From Flavipsychrobacter sp. (GTDB lineage Bacteria; Bacteroidota; Bacteroidia; Chitinophagales; Chitinophagaceae): a DNA stretch of 64,000 nt. A program made the position numbers and the translations under genes. The stretch spans positions 54,132 through 118,131 of the forward strand of contig JAFIGV010000003.1 of assembly GCA_017849575.1 (NCBI GenBank). The letters run 5' to 3'. This document shows positions 49,681 to 58,643 of this stretch, one piece after another (the first letter of the stretch is position 1; the number at the start of each line of letters is the position of its first letter). The notes under the pieces are model-generated. The model ran no database searches and was not told the DNA's origin. It saw only the letters and a list, made by a program, of their open reading frames with translations.

Positions 49681-51033
49681 ATGAAACCGTTTCTTAGTAT
49701 TTCTCTTCTGATTTGCTCATTGCTTTGGCTCAACCCGGCTTATACGCAAACCTGGCAAGAGCTCGACGGCACAGACACCAGTCTTGCACTAAAAGCAACA
49801 AACATCAGCAGCATTGCTGTGGACAAAGCAGGCACCATTTATGCCGCCGCGCGCTTTGGCAGCGAATATTGGGTAGCCAAATGGACGGGCACGGTATGGA
49901 CAAAGCTTGGAAATACACCGTTCTACGATGCGATTAACGTAATTAAGACCGATAAACACGGTAATGTGTATGCGGCGGGAGAACTAAAACTGAATGGCGG
50001 CCTGCATTATGTTGCCCAATGGAATGGCAGCAGTTGGGGCCGTTTCGGCGATTCCAGCAGCTTACTCAATGCAGTGATCTTTGCTTTGGCAATCGATACT
50101 TTCGACAACGTCTATGCAGGTGGAAATTTCTCAGCAGGCACTTCCCTTACCTACGTGGCCAAATGCAACGGCACCCACTGGTCGCAATACGGAGCTTTGA
50201 TCGCCAACTATCAAATCAATGCACTGGCTGCGGATGCAGCCGGAAACCTCTATGCTGGCGGCACCCTGGCACCACTCACCGGCAGCGACAATGCGGTGAT
50301 AAAATGGACCAACGGCCAATGGAACTGGCTCAGCGGACTGCAGGCTAACGGACCTATCATCTCGGTAGCTCTGGATAAGGCCGGTACCGTCTATGCCGCG
50401 GGCCTGTTTACCAATACGGCGCTTAACTATTATGTAGCGCAATATCAAAACAACACCTGGAGCGAACTTGGCGGCAATAACTCTTTAAAAGCATCGGGAA
50501 AAATTTCATCGCTGGCCACCGATCCGCTCAATAATGTCTTTGCAGCAGGTTCCTTTCGGCGGGGCACCGGTCAGCCTTTCGACCCTTATTACGTAGCTAA
50601 GTTCGACGGCACCAGTTGGACAGAAACCGGATATCCCGGTAGTGGATTTTTTGCCAATGGCGAGATCAACTGCCTGGCAACAGATCATAACTTCAATGTG
50701 TACGCGGGAGGTCTTTTTAGTAATACCTACAATAAGAAATATGTGGCCTACTGGCACGATACAAGCGCAACGACCATTGCTCCCGTGCCTGGCTTGAATG
50801 AAGATTTGCGGGTTTCCATTTTCCCCAACCCCTCTGCCGGCACCATAAACATTCGCTCAAACGATAGATTAAATTCGGTGACTGTGTACAATGCACTCGG
50901 ACAGATTGCGGCACAAGTTGCATCTACTACCCACAACACTTCGCTGTTTATCACCTTACCCGGTTGTTACATCATAACGGTAGCCACCAGCCATCAAACC
51001 TATCGGCAGACTGTTGTCGTCACCGGCTATTGA
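49681..51033 (+). CDS. Secreted seven-repeat beta-propeller protein with type IX secretion C-terminal domain
   Basis: This 450-residue protein has a signal peptide (KPFLSISLLICSLLWLNPAYTQ). Seven copies of a pattern like hDxxGNVYAGGxF, spaced about 45-55 residues apart, suggest a seven-bladed propeller (VDKAGTIYAAARF, TDKHGNVYAAGEL, IDTFDNVYAGGNF, ADAAGNLYAGGTL, LDKAGTVYAAGLF, TDPLNNVFAAGSF, TDHNFNVYAGGLF). The C-terminus (VSIFPNPSAGTINIRS through TYRQTVVVTGY) is a T9SS type A sorting domain. ATG 49681 is preferred over 49663 because the signal peptide starts there. Ligand unknown. Confidence 0.87.
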   Translation: MKPFLSISLLICSLLWLNPAYTQTWQELDGTDTSLALKATNISSIAVDKAGTIYAAARFGSEYWVAKWTGTVWTKLGNTPFYDAINVIKTDKHGNVYAAGELKLNGGLHYVAQWNGSSWGRFGDSSSLLNAVIFALAIDTFDNVYAGGNFSAGTSLTYVAKCNGTHWSQYGALIANYQINALAADAAGNLYAGGTLAPLTGSDNAVIKWTNGQWNWLSGLQANGPIISVALDKAGTVYAAGLFTNTALNYYVAQYQNNTWSELGGNNSLKASGKISSLATDPLNNVFAAGSFRRGTGQPFDPYYVAKFDGTSWTETGYPGSGFFANGEINCLATDHNFNVYAGGLFSNTYNKKYVAYWHDTSATTIAPVPGLNEDLRVSIFPNPSAGTINIRSNDRLNSVTVYNALGQIAAQVASTTHNTSLFITLPGCYIITVATSHQTYRQTVVVTGY

Positions 51034-51105
51034 TCTGAGCCAAAAACGCCCGTTGAGTAAGCGTTTGTAAAAAACGAGTACGGTTCGATAACTTAGCAAC
51101 AGAGA

Positions 51106-51732
51106 ATGGGCGCACAGACCATAGACAGCATTTACACGCATTTTCGGGCCAGTTTTAAAGAAACGCCCGAATTTGCCATTCAATATTACCGGCAAAATGC
51201 CGGCGTTCTGGATGCTGTAAACAAATTTTCTTCTGTTGCAGAAACCCGATATTTTACAGAGCTGAGCTGGCACTACATCAATGCCCTTTTTGCCAAAGAT
51301 CATTATAACGAAACCATAGATGAATGCGACCGGCGCCTGCAGCTTATCGACCGGCACATAGATTTGTTCAATGACCGTTCCATACGCGACAACTGGTATC
51401 ATGGCCTTGTATTTCTTAAGGCGATGGCCGCCTACAAACTGAGGAGCTATGCTCTTGCAACCACGCTACTCAAACAGCTCCTGCACGAGGATCCGAACAA
51501 CGACCTCTATCATAAATGGCTGCGCGACGCGCGGTATGGCCGGCGTATAAGGATCATTCATGCTATCTGGGCGCTATCGGCCGTCACTTTGGTATTTGTT
51601 CTGTTCTTTGAAGAATTTATCCCTTCGCAGCAGGCAAAGCTGGCATTGACCATCGGCGGTTTTTTAAGCGTGGTATGGAACCTTGGCTACGAGTTTTACG
51701 CCAAAAGAAATTTCCGTCGAAAAACTTCCTGA
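51106..51732 (+). CDS. TPR-like protein with two C-terminal membrane helices
   Basis: This 208-residue protein has a helical N-terminal two-thirds with a TPR-like pair (YINALFAKDHYNETIDECDR, AMAAYKLRSYALATTLLKQL) and then two membrane helices (IIHAIWALSAVTLVFVLFF and LALTIGGFLSVVWNLGYEF) with a basic tail. No family is recognised. It lies between unrelated genes and may be monocistronic. Confidence 0.65.
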   Translation: MGAQTIDSIYTHFRASFKETPEFAIQYYRQNAGVLDAVNKFSSVAETRYFTELSWHYINALFAKDHYNETIDECDRRLQLIDRHIDLFNDRSIRDNWYHGLVFLKAMAAYKLRSYALATTLLKQLLHEDPNNDLYHKWLRDARYGRRIRIIHAIWALSAVTLVFVLFFEEFIPSQQAKLALTIGGFLSVVWNLGYEFYAKRNFRRKTS

Positions 51733-51774
51733 ACCGGCGGAACCCTGGTGAACCATATGGCGAACTGAACCGCT

Positions 51775-51782
51775 TATCTTTG
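51775..51782 (+). promoter_or_regulatory. -7 box 4 nt before the beta-lactamase start
   Basis: TATCTTTG fits TAnnTTTG and ends 4 nt before the ATG, again suggesting a near-leaderless transcript. Confidence 0.5.
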
Positions 51783-51786
51783 CAGC

Positions 51787-52638
51787 ATGCGTTTAGTCTT
51801 TGTTATTACCATTGCCGCTTTCCTGATGGAATCCTGCGCCGGAAACCGCATTCATGACCGGCCGGAACTGGCAGAAAACTTTGCAAAAGAAGGCATATCG
51901 AATGCCTGCTTCATCCTGCGCGATCACACTCACGAAGAGATTTACTATTACAACAAAGACCGTTGTGTTAAACGTTTTTCGCCCGCTTCAACTTTCAAGA
52001 TCTTCAACTCTCTCGTAGGCCTCGAGACTGCTATCGCCGCCGACGATCAATTTGTGATAAAATGGGATAGCGTGGTGCGGTGGAACCCGGAGTGGAACCG
52101 CGACATGAATATGCGTGATGCTTTCAAAATGAGTAATCTGGCCTATTATCAGGAGCTCGCCCGCCGCATTGGCCGCAATAACATGCAGCACTACCTCGAT
52201 ACGGTGAACTACGGAAATAAGAACATCGGGCCGAAGATTGATGAATTCTGGCTCAACGATTCCCTGCAGATATCGGCTGACGAAGAAGTAGGATTTGTGA
52301 AGAGACTGTACTTTGATGAACTGCCTTTTTCAGAGCGGTCGCAACGTATTGTACGCAGCATGATGCTCAGAGAAGAAACGCCCGCCTACAAGCTGTACTA
52401 CAAAACGGGAACGCAACTGAAATCGGATTCGATGCTTTGCTGGATCGTAGGATTTGTAGAGAAAATTGAACATTTCAAAGAGCATAAAAACTCAATGAAC
52501 AAAAGCAATGCACGTAATTACCCTTATTTCTTTGCGCAGAACTTTACGGTGCTGGCCGGAGATAGTATGAGCAAGTGGTTTGATATCCGTCTTAAAGTGC
52601 TGAAAACAAATCTCACTGCGCTCAAGGCAATGCCTTAG
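51787..52638 (+). CDS. Class D (OXA-type) beta-lactamase, predicted lipoprotein
   Basis: This 283-residue serine beta-lactamase carries STFK with the catalytic Ser and carbamylatable Lys (residues 68-71), SNL at 116-118 in place of the usual SxV, YGN (142-144), the FWLNDSLQIS omega-type segment and KTG (206-208). The N-terminus (FVITIAAFLMESCAG) has a lipobox-like Cys, so it may be membrane-anchored. No mobile element lies nearby and the base composition is that of the chromosomal half, so it is probably intrinsic. Substrate range cannot be told from sequence. Confidence 0.92.
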   Translation: MRLVFVITIAAFLMESCAGNRIHDRPELAENFAKEGISNACFILRDHTHEEIYYYNKDRCVKRFSPASTFKIFNSLVGLETAIAADDQFVIKWDSVVRWNPEWNRDMNMRDAFKMSNLAYYQELARRIGRNNMQHYLDTVNYGNKNIGPKIDEFWLNDSLQISADEEVGFVKRLYFDELPFSERSQRIVRSMMLREETPAYKLYYKTGTQLKSDSMLCWIVGFVEKIEHFKEHKNSMNKSNARNYPYFFAQNFTVLAGDSMSKWFDIRLKVLKTNLTALKAMP

Positions 52639-52656
52639 CGCCCGACAACCACTTTA

Positions 52657-53610
52657 CTAAAACAACTTTTTTAGTACGTTATAAACAATGTGTGGCTTGC
52701 CAAGGGTGTAGAAGTGCAGCACGGGCACTTTGCGGGCCAGCAGGTCGCGGCATTGCATGAGCAGCCATTCTTCCCCCACTTTATCGCCATCGGCATCGGT
52801 ACGGGCTTTCAACATTTCATTACAAAGCTCCACCGGCACTTCTACATTAAAGGTGGAAGGTATGACGGTCAATTGACGTTTGCCGGTGAGGGGCTTTAGC
52901 CCCGGTATTATGGGCACATTGACGCCATGGCTTTCGCAGCGCTGCAAATAATTGTAGTAATGCTGGTTATTAAAAAACATTTGCGTGGTCACATAGTCGG
53001 CACCAAGATCGAGCTTTCGCTTCAGATAGTAAATGTCCGTATCGGCGTTGGGCGACTCAAAATGCTTTTCGGGATAGCCGGCCACGCCAATGCAGAAGTC
53101 GGTCTTTACTCCATCCATAATATCGTCTTCGAGGTAGTGACCCTTATTCAGAGCGAGTATCTGACCCACGAGATCCTCCGCATACCGGTGCCCATTGGGA
53201 TGTGGGGTAAAAAACTTTTCATTGGCCGCAGCATCGCCACGCAGGGCAAGCACGTTTTTGATGCCCAGGTAGTGGAGATCGATCAATGCATTCTCCGTCT
53301 CCTCTTTACTGAAGCCACCGCAGATAAGATGAGGTATGGCTTCCACCTTATACTTATTCATGATGGCGGCGCAAATACCCACCGTTCCCGGCCGCTTCCT
53401 TATTTCCACCCGCTCAAAGCTACCGTCCGCGCGCTTTTTATAGACTTGCTCGGCACGATGATAGGTTACGTTTACAAACTTAGGTTTGAACTCCATGAGC
53501 GGATCGAGCAAACCGAAAATAGATTCGATGCTTTTCCCCTTGGCGGGTGGTAATATTTCGAAAGAAATAATCGTATCCTTCGCCTCAGCAATGTGTTGTG
53601 TAACTTTCAT
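52657..53610 (-). CDS. metF: Methylenetetrahydrofolate reductase
   Basis: This 317-residue FAD enzyme reduces 5,10-methylene-THF to 5-methyl-THF for methionine synthesis. The TIM-barrel signatures are ISFEILPPAKGKSIESIF, VNVTYHRAEQ, HLICGG, NVLALRGD, GVAGYPEKH, TQMFFNNQHYY and IIPGLKPLT. Full length. It is convergent with the beta-lactamase gene (18-bp gap). Confidence 0.96.
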   Translation of the reverse strand: MKVTQHIAEAKDTIISFEILPPAKGKSIESIFGLLDPLMEFKPKFVNVTYHRAEQVYKKRADGSFERVEIRKRPGTVGICAAIMNKYKVEAIPHLICGGFSKEETENALIDLHYLGIKNVLALRGDAAANEKFFTPHPNGHRYAEDLVGQILALNKGHYLEDDIMDGVKTDFCIGVAGYPEKHFESPNADTDIYYLKRKLDLGADYVTTQMFFNNQHYYNYLQRCESHGVNVPIIPGLKPLTGKRQLTVIPSTFNVEVPVELCNEMLKARTDADGDKVGEEWLLMQCRDLLARKVPVLHFYTLGKPHIVYNVLKKLF

Positions 53611-53697
53611 TTTCTACTAAACGATTTCAAAAATAGAATAGTTCGGTAAGAAAATGAGGGATGCTGCCATTTTGCGGATTTTCAGGGTGCTATTCGC

Positions 53698-53705
53698 TAT
53701 TTTTG
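53698..53705 (+). promoter_or_regulatory. -7 box (TATTTTTG) of lptB
   Basis: Fits TAnnTTTG. A TTTG lies at 53671-53674, slightly farther than the ideal spacing. It argues for translation from GTG 53721 rather than the upstream ATG 53661. Confidence 0.5.
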
Positions 53706-53720
53706 GAGCAAAAGCAACTG

Positions 53721-54470
53721 GTGAAAATTCATACTCAGGGACTGATCAAAAAGTATCGTTCGCGCACGGTGGTCAACCATGTATCGTTTGAGGTGAACCA
53801 GGGCGAAATCGTGGGATTGCTCGGGCCAAACGGAGCAGGAAAAACAACCTCGTTCTACATGGTGGTGGGCTTGGTAAAGCCGGATGAAGGGGAAGTGTTT
53901 CTGGACGGACTCAACATAACCCAACTACCGATGTACAAGCGTGCGCAGATGGGCATCGGCTACCTTCCGCAGGAGGCTTCCGTATTCCGCAAGCTTTCGG
54001 TAGAAGACAATGTGGCTGCAGTACTCGAAATGACCAGGCTTTCGAAGGCTGAACAAAAAAATAAACTTGAGAGCCTGCTGGAAGAATTTCGCCTTACCCA
54101 TGTACGTAAAAGCCCGGGCGATGTGCTGAGCGGTGGTGAACGCAGGCGCACGGAAATAGCACGGGCGCTGGCCGTAGATCCCAAGTTCATATTGCTCGAC
54201 GAACCTTTTGCCGGCATTGACCCTATAGCCGTGGAAGATATACAAACCATAGTAGCCCGGCTGAAATTCAAAAACATCGGCATTCTGATCACCGATCATA
54301 ACGTGCAGGAAACGCTTTCGATCACGGACAGAGCTTACTTGCTCTTTGAGGGAAAGATTCTGAAATCGGGCTCTGCAGAAGAGCTCGCTGCCGATGAACA
54401 GGTGAGAAAAGTGTATCTTGGACAACACTTTGAGTTGAAAAGAAAAGATTATTCGAGTAAATTAGGTTAG
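53721..54470 (+). CDS. lptB: LPS export ABC transporter ATP-binding protein
   Basis: This 249-residue ATPase powers extraction of LPS from the inner membrane with LptFG. Motifs are Walker [10 protein letters not shown], signature [15 protein letters not shown], Walker [13 protein letters not shown] and switch [12 protein letters not shown] 53721 is chosen because the ABC fold ([14 protein letters not shown]) begins there and the promoter box lies 15 nt upstream. No other lpt gene is in the window. Confidence 0.93.
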   Translation: MKIHTQGLIKKYRSRTVVNHVSFEVNQGEIVGLLGPNGAGKTTSFYMVVGLVKPDEGEVFLDGLNITQLPMYKRAQMGIGYLPQEASVFRKLSVEDNVAAVLEMTRLSKAEQKNKLESLLEEFRLTHVRKSPGDVLSGGERRRTEIARALAVDPKFILLDEPFAGIDPIAVEDIQTIVARLKFKNIGILITDHNVQETLSITDRAYLLFEGKILKSGSAEELAADEQVRKVYLGQHFELKRKDYSSKLG

Positions 54471-54519
54471 GTACGCAGCAGCAGCGCCTCAGGCGTAATT
54501 TTTGACTTTTTTGATATAG

Positions 54520-56037
54520 ATGAGCATTATTAGCCCGGCATTGAAAGGTTTTATGCGATTGCGTCAAAGCGCAATCGACAACTTTGTGTTGAACCCTATA
54601 GACACGCAACTTCAGGTCTTTAACGAACTGATCAGCTCCGCGCAATACACGGAATACGGCAAACAATATGGTTTTGAACGTTTCAACAATGTTGCCGACT
54701 TTAAGAACAACGTTCCGCTCAATGATTACGACACCCTGCGGCCTTATATCCAGCGCATTCTGGAAGGCGAGCAAAATATACTCTGGCCTTCGCAGATCAA
54801 CTGGTTTGCCAAGTCGAGCGGCACTACCAGCGATAAGAGCAAGTTTATACCCGTGAGCAAGGAGTCGCTTGATGACAACCATTTCAAATCCGGAAAGGAC
54901 ACACTGGCGCTCTACCTTCGGCAATTTCCGCAAACCGGTTTCATGAGTGGAAAATGCCTTGTGATCGGCGGAAGTCACCAAATCAATCAGCTCAATGCCG
55001 AATCCTTTTACGGCGATCTTTCAGCAGTAATGTTACAAAACATGCCGCTGGCCGGACAGCTTATCCGCACACCCGACCTTTCTATTGCGCTGATGAACGA
55101 GTGGGAACAGAAAATAGAAATGATGGCCCACAGCACCATGCACGAAAATGTAACCTACATTGCCGGTGTACCCACCTGGACCATTGTCCTGATTAAGCGC
55201 ATTTTTGAAATTGCCGGCACCGACAACCTGCACGACATCTGGCCGAATCTGGAATTGTATATTCATGGCGGCGTCAGCTTCAAACCTTATCGCGAGCATT
55301 TTAGAAAATTTTTCCCAAACAAGGACATTAACTACCTCGAAACCTACAATGCTTCGGAGGGCTTTTTTGCTGCGCAGGATCAGGCCGGCAGCGAAGGCAT
55401 GCTTCTGTTTCTCAACCACGGCATCTATTACGAGTTTATGCCGATGGAAGAGTACGGACAGGCGCAACCCAGAACGCTTTCGTTGAAAGAGGTGGAACTT
55501 AACAAAAACTATGCACTGATCATCAGTACCAACGGCGGCTTGTGGCGCTACACCGTTGGCGACAATATCCAGTTCACTTCGCTCAATCCTTACCGCATAA
55601 AGGTTAGCGGCAGGCTCAAACACTTTATCAATGCATTTGGCGAAGAAGTGATCATAGATAATACGGACCAGGCCATTGCCAAAGCCTGCAAAGAAACCGG
55701 CGCCATCGTAAACGACTATTCTGCTGCACCGGTGTACATGACCGGATCAGAAAACGGGGCCCACGAATGGATCATAGAATTCGAAAAAACACCTGCTTCG
55801 CTGCCGGCCTTTGTTGAATGGCTTGATCGATCACTTCAGGAGATCAACTCCGACTACGAGGCCAAACGCCATAAGAACATTGCCCTGCGCATGCCGGTGG
55901 TTCACGTCATGCCGCCGGGTGGTTTTACACGCTGGCTCAAAGACAAGGGCAAGCTGGGAGGGCAGCACAAAGTGCCGCGCCTGAGCAACGATCGCAGTTA
56001 TATCGAGGAAATGCTTCCCTATACCCGTGTTGGCTAA
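54520..56037 (+). CDS. GH3 auxin-responsive promoter family protein (acyl-adenylating enzyme-like)
   Basis: This 505-residue protein of the plant-GH3-like, ANL-related family has the ATP-binding motif WFAKSSGTTSDKSKFIPVS, YNASEGFFAAQD and GGLWRYTVGDNIQF, with INAFGEEVIIDNTDQA in the C-terminal part. Bacterial members are thought to adenylate a carboxylic acid and couple it to an amine, but their substrates are generally unknown. It overlaps the convergent gene at its 3' end by 4 nt. Confidence 0.9.
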   Translation: MSIISPALKGFMRLRQSAIDNFVLNPIDTQLQVFNELISSAQYTEYGKQYGFERFNNVADFKNNVPLNDYDTLRPYIQRILEGEQNILWPSQINWFAKSSGTTSDKSKFIPVSKESLDDNHFKSGKDTLALYLRQFPQTGFMSGKCLVIGGSHQINQLNAESFYGDLSAVMLQNMPLAGQLIRTPDLSIALMNEWEQKIEMMAHSTMHENVTYIAGVPTWTIVLIKRIFEIAGTDNLHDIWPNLELYIHGGVSFKPYREHFRKFFPNKDINYLETYNASEGFFAAQDQAGSEGMLLFLNHGIYYEFMPMEEYGQAQPRTLSLKEVELNKNYALIISTNGGLWRYTVGDNIQFTSLNPYRIKVSGRLKHFINAFGEEVIIDNTDQAIAKACKETGAIVNDYSAAPVYMTGSENGAHEWIIEFEKTPASLPAFVEWLDRSLQEINSDYEAKRHKNIALRMPVVHVMPPGGFTRWLKDKGKLGGQHKVPRLSNDRSYIEEMLPYTRVG

Positions 56038-57485
56038 CGCTTCGCAGCCTTCAATTTTCCACCGGGCTTTACATATTTGCCCGCGTTATTGTTGTCCGCT
56101 CCGCTTTCACCCAGCTCCCACCGGGTCAACCAGGCAGATAAACGCGTAAGTATTCCCGTATGCGCCATCAGCATCAACGCCACGGGCATAAGCTTGAACA
56201 AAGCACGTTTGGTAGTGTTGGTAAGGTCCATCAACGGCAACAGATAACCCAGAAAAGGTATTCCGAAATATACCACAGCTAATGCATACCACCAGCTCCG
56301 CGATTCCTTACTCACCTTGCGCGTGATGATCAGGTCGAGGACAATAATGATGAGAAAAACTTTAATAAAATAGGCCCATAATGGTTCTTCCAGTCGACCA
56401 AAAAGAAGCTCGGAATTCATATCCGAAAAGCGTTTAAACAAAGGATTCAGATCGGCCAGGTGCGGATTGACCTGAGAGCCCAGTTCCAGCAGACCGGGAA
56501 TATAAAACTTAAGAAAAACATTCATCCACGAAATGTATATAAGGAGAGAAATTCCCACAATACTCGCTGACTGCCAGAAGGTACGTTTGAACGGGACTTT
56601 ATTGCGATAAGCATAGAGCCATAACATGGGCAGCAACATGCCGATCAGCACTAAGGTCTCCAGCCTGATAAATGTTGAAAATCCGAACAGCACCGCAGCA
56701 AAATAAATTTCGTTTTGCTTACCCGAACGGAAGTATTGAAGCATGAAGTAAATGCCAAGAAAAAACAAGGCCATATTGCCGTAATCAAACAGCATCATGT
56801 ACGCATAGGCATACACCTCCGGCAGGGCTACAAACAACAGGATCAATGTGCCGGCGAGTACGGCATGCAGCCGGTCTTTAAGTATCTGGTAGAGAAAAAT
56901 ATAGAAGGATATGGAAATTAAGCTTACCCACACACTGCCTACGGCAAACCCAAAAAACTTGTAGATGATCTGCAATCCCAGAATGAAAGGGGGTTTCAGA
57001 TGATTATTGGTGGACTCGAGATTTACTGAAAACACGGAATTGATGATCGTGTGTTCTTTCACAGCGTAATGCGCCAGCACTTCTGGTCCGCTGAGCATAT
57101 CCCGCGCATTGGAGGGATAATAAAAAGAGCGCCATGCAGCAGAAAAGAAAATAAAGGCAAGAATGATAATAAAGGGAATTTCATAAACCTTTACCGACGA
57201 CAATTTGAAACTGCTGATCCGAAAAGGCTTACCCCGGAGCTGCCGGAGCTTCCTGATATTGAGAAGCAGACAAAGCAATACAATAGCTGCCGCGAGCGTG
57301 CCGGGACTAAGAGGAATAAATGCGAGCTGCAGCAGGAACGGAATAAAGGACAGCAACACCACACCGCAGATGATGGACAATGAAAAATGCTTCACAGGCT
57401 TTAGCTCTATAGAAAACAAATGAAGCAGGCCACTGCCGGCAAAATAATGTGCTGCAATCAAAGCAAAGAGGGCCAGTAACGTCAT
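56034..57485 (-). CDS. Polytopic membrane protein, probable GT-C glycosyltransferase
   Basis: This 483-residue protein has about 11-12 membrane helices. The first extracytoplasmic loop contains an acidic stretch and the segment YPSNARDMLSGPEVLAHYAVKE. This layout (Asp in the first loop, His-rich second loop near STNNHLKPP) resembles ArnT/PMT-like GT-C enzymes that use polyprenyl-phosphate sugars, but no motif is decisive. The C-terminus is polar and basic (NAGKYVKPGGKLKAAKR). It lies 3 nt downstream of the next gene on the same strand and forms an operon with it. Confidence 0.6.
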   Translation of the reverse strand: MTLLALFALIAAHYFAGSGLLHLFSIELKPVKHFSLSIICGVVLLSFIPFLLQLAFIPLSPGTLAAAIVLLCLLLNIRKLRQLRGKPFRISSFKLSSVKVYEIPFIIILAFIFFSAAWRSFYYPSNARDMLSGPEVLAHYAVKEHTIINSVFSVNLESTNNHLKPPFILGLQIIYKFFGFAVGSVWVSLISISFYIFLYQILKDRLHAVLAGTLILLFVALPEVYAYAYMMLFDYGNMALFFLGIYFMLQYFRSGKQNEIYFAAVLFGFSTFIRLETLVLIGMLLPMLWLYAYRNKVPFKRTFWQSASIVGISLLIYISWMNVFLKFYIPGLLELGSQVNPHLADLNPLFKRFSDMNSELLFGRLEEPLWAYFIKVFLIIIVLDLIITRKVSKESRSWWYALAVVYFGIPFLGYLLPLMDLTNTTKRALFKLMPVALMLMAHTGILTRLSAWLTRWELGESGADNNNAGKYVKPGGKLKAAKR

Positions 57486-57488
57486 GAA

Positions 57489-57968
57489 TTAGTTTTTATA
57501 TTGTCTGAAAAGATTGAAAATCTGCGCACGGTTGGCGTCGTTGATCTCCACTACCTGCAGGTTTGCTCCGTCCTGATAGACGATTGCAAAATTGGCCTTT
57601 TCGGCGCCTTTGTTGTTTACGGTCACCGACTTGAGGCCTGTGTAATAATAAAACACTGCCGGCTCCGGCACCGGATAGTCCACCTTTTTTTCCTTCATGT
57701 AATCGTTTGGAGGAAGCAGGATCAGCGCATTGGAATCTTTGTGGCTCGACCTGAGCCATTCTCCTATGTTGTAAGAAATATAATAGCTGTTTCCTAATCT
57801 GCCGATCAGGCGTTCCTGAGGTTCCATGTACGTCAGTTGTTCACTAAAACCCTGCATGGGGGCATACACCCGATCATGAAACCAGTTTTTGTAAATATCG
57901 AAGCTGAAGAAGAGGATGATGATAACAAATGAAACAACAGCCAGAATCAGGGGTCGTGTACTTTTCAT
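57489..57968 (-). CDS. Membrane-anchored hypothetical protein
   Basis: This 159-residue protein has a single N-terminal helix (LILAVVSFVIIILFFSFDIY) and an extracytoplasmic alpha/beta domain (SNALILLPPNDYMKEKKVDY, EPAVFYYYTGLKSV). The Asn/Asp-rich loop reads like regions of large GT-C proteins, so it may be a partner of the downstream membrane gene. Function unknown. Confidence 0.6.
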   Translation of the reverse strand: MKSTRPLILAVVSFVIIILFFSFDIYKNWFHDRVYAPMQGFSEQLTYMEPQERLIGRLGNSYYISYNIGEWLRSSHKDSNALILLPPNDYMKEKKVDYPVPEPAVFYYYTGLKSVTVNNKGAEKANFAIVYQDGANLQVVEINDANRAQIFNLFRQYKN

Positions 57969-58001
57969 AACGTTGCGTTGCTATAGAGACTGTGCAAAAA
58001 C

Positions 58002-58616
58002 CTATTGTGTTGGTTCTGTAAAAAAATCTTTGTTGAGCTCTTCAATATAGCCCAAAATTTCTTTTCTCCCGGTAAATTTTACTGCGCTGGTAATGAAACT
58101 CCTCGGGATGAATTCCCATTCTTTTTTCATGGCTTCAATAAAAACTCTGGCATTTCGGTGTGCCTCTTTCTGCGTGCTTTTATCTGCCTTGGTGAAGATG
58201 ATATTGAACGGCACGTGCCACTCTCCAAGGTTGCGTAAAAACTGAAGGTCTATCGCCTGCGGCTCGTGCCGGCTATCGATGAGCACAAAGGTGGTCATCA
58301 GATTTTCGCGCTGTTTCAAATAGTTTTCAATCATCTTTTGCCACTGCCCCCGCTGCGTCTGAGACACCTTGGCATAACCATAGCCGGGCAGATCCACAAT
58401 GTAAAATGTATCGTTGATCATAAAGTGGTTGATCATTTGTGTCTTTCCCGGACTGCCCGATGTTTTGGCAAGCTTTGCATGATTGGTGAGCATATTGATC
58501 AGAGAAGACTTTCCCACATTCGACCTTCCGATGAATGCATATTCCGGCTTATCCGGCTTAGGACAGCCCTCCACCTTCGGGCTCGAGATCAAATATTTCG
58601 CAGACTTAATTTCCAT
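58002..58616 (-). CDS. engB: Ribosome biogenesis GTP-binding protein EngB (YihA/YsxC)
   Basis: In this 204-residue small GTPase required for large-subunit assembly, G1 is GRSNVGKSS, G3 is DLPGYG and G4 is TKADK, with the family's KTSGSPGKTQMINHF switch region. ATG 58616 is chosen because the family N-terminus (EIKSAKYLISS) begins there. It is divergent from ubiE, with only 27 bp between starts. Confidence 0.95.
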   Translation of the reverse strand: MEIKSAKYLISSPKVEGCPKPDKPEYAFIGRSNVGKSSLINMLTNHAKLAKTSGSPGKTQMINHFMINDTFYIVDLPGYGYAKVSQTQRGQWQKMIENYLKQRENLMTTFVLIDSRHEPQAIDLQFLRNLGEWHVPFNIIFTKADKSTQKEAHRNARVFIEAMKKEWEFIPRSFITSAVKFTGRKEILGYIEELNKDFFTEPTQ

Positions 58617-58630
58617 TGTATTCGTTGCCT

Positions 58631-58638
58631 TACTTTTG
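58631..58638 (+). promoter_or_regulatory. -7 box 5 nt before the ubiE/menG start
   Basis: TACTTTTG fits TAnnTTTG and ends 5 nt before ATG 58644. A leaderless or near-leaderless transcript is predicted. Confidence 0.5.
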
Positions 58639-58643
58639 CACCC

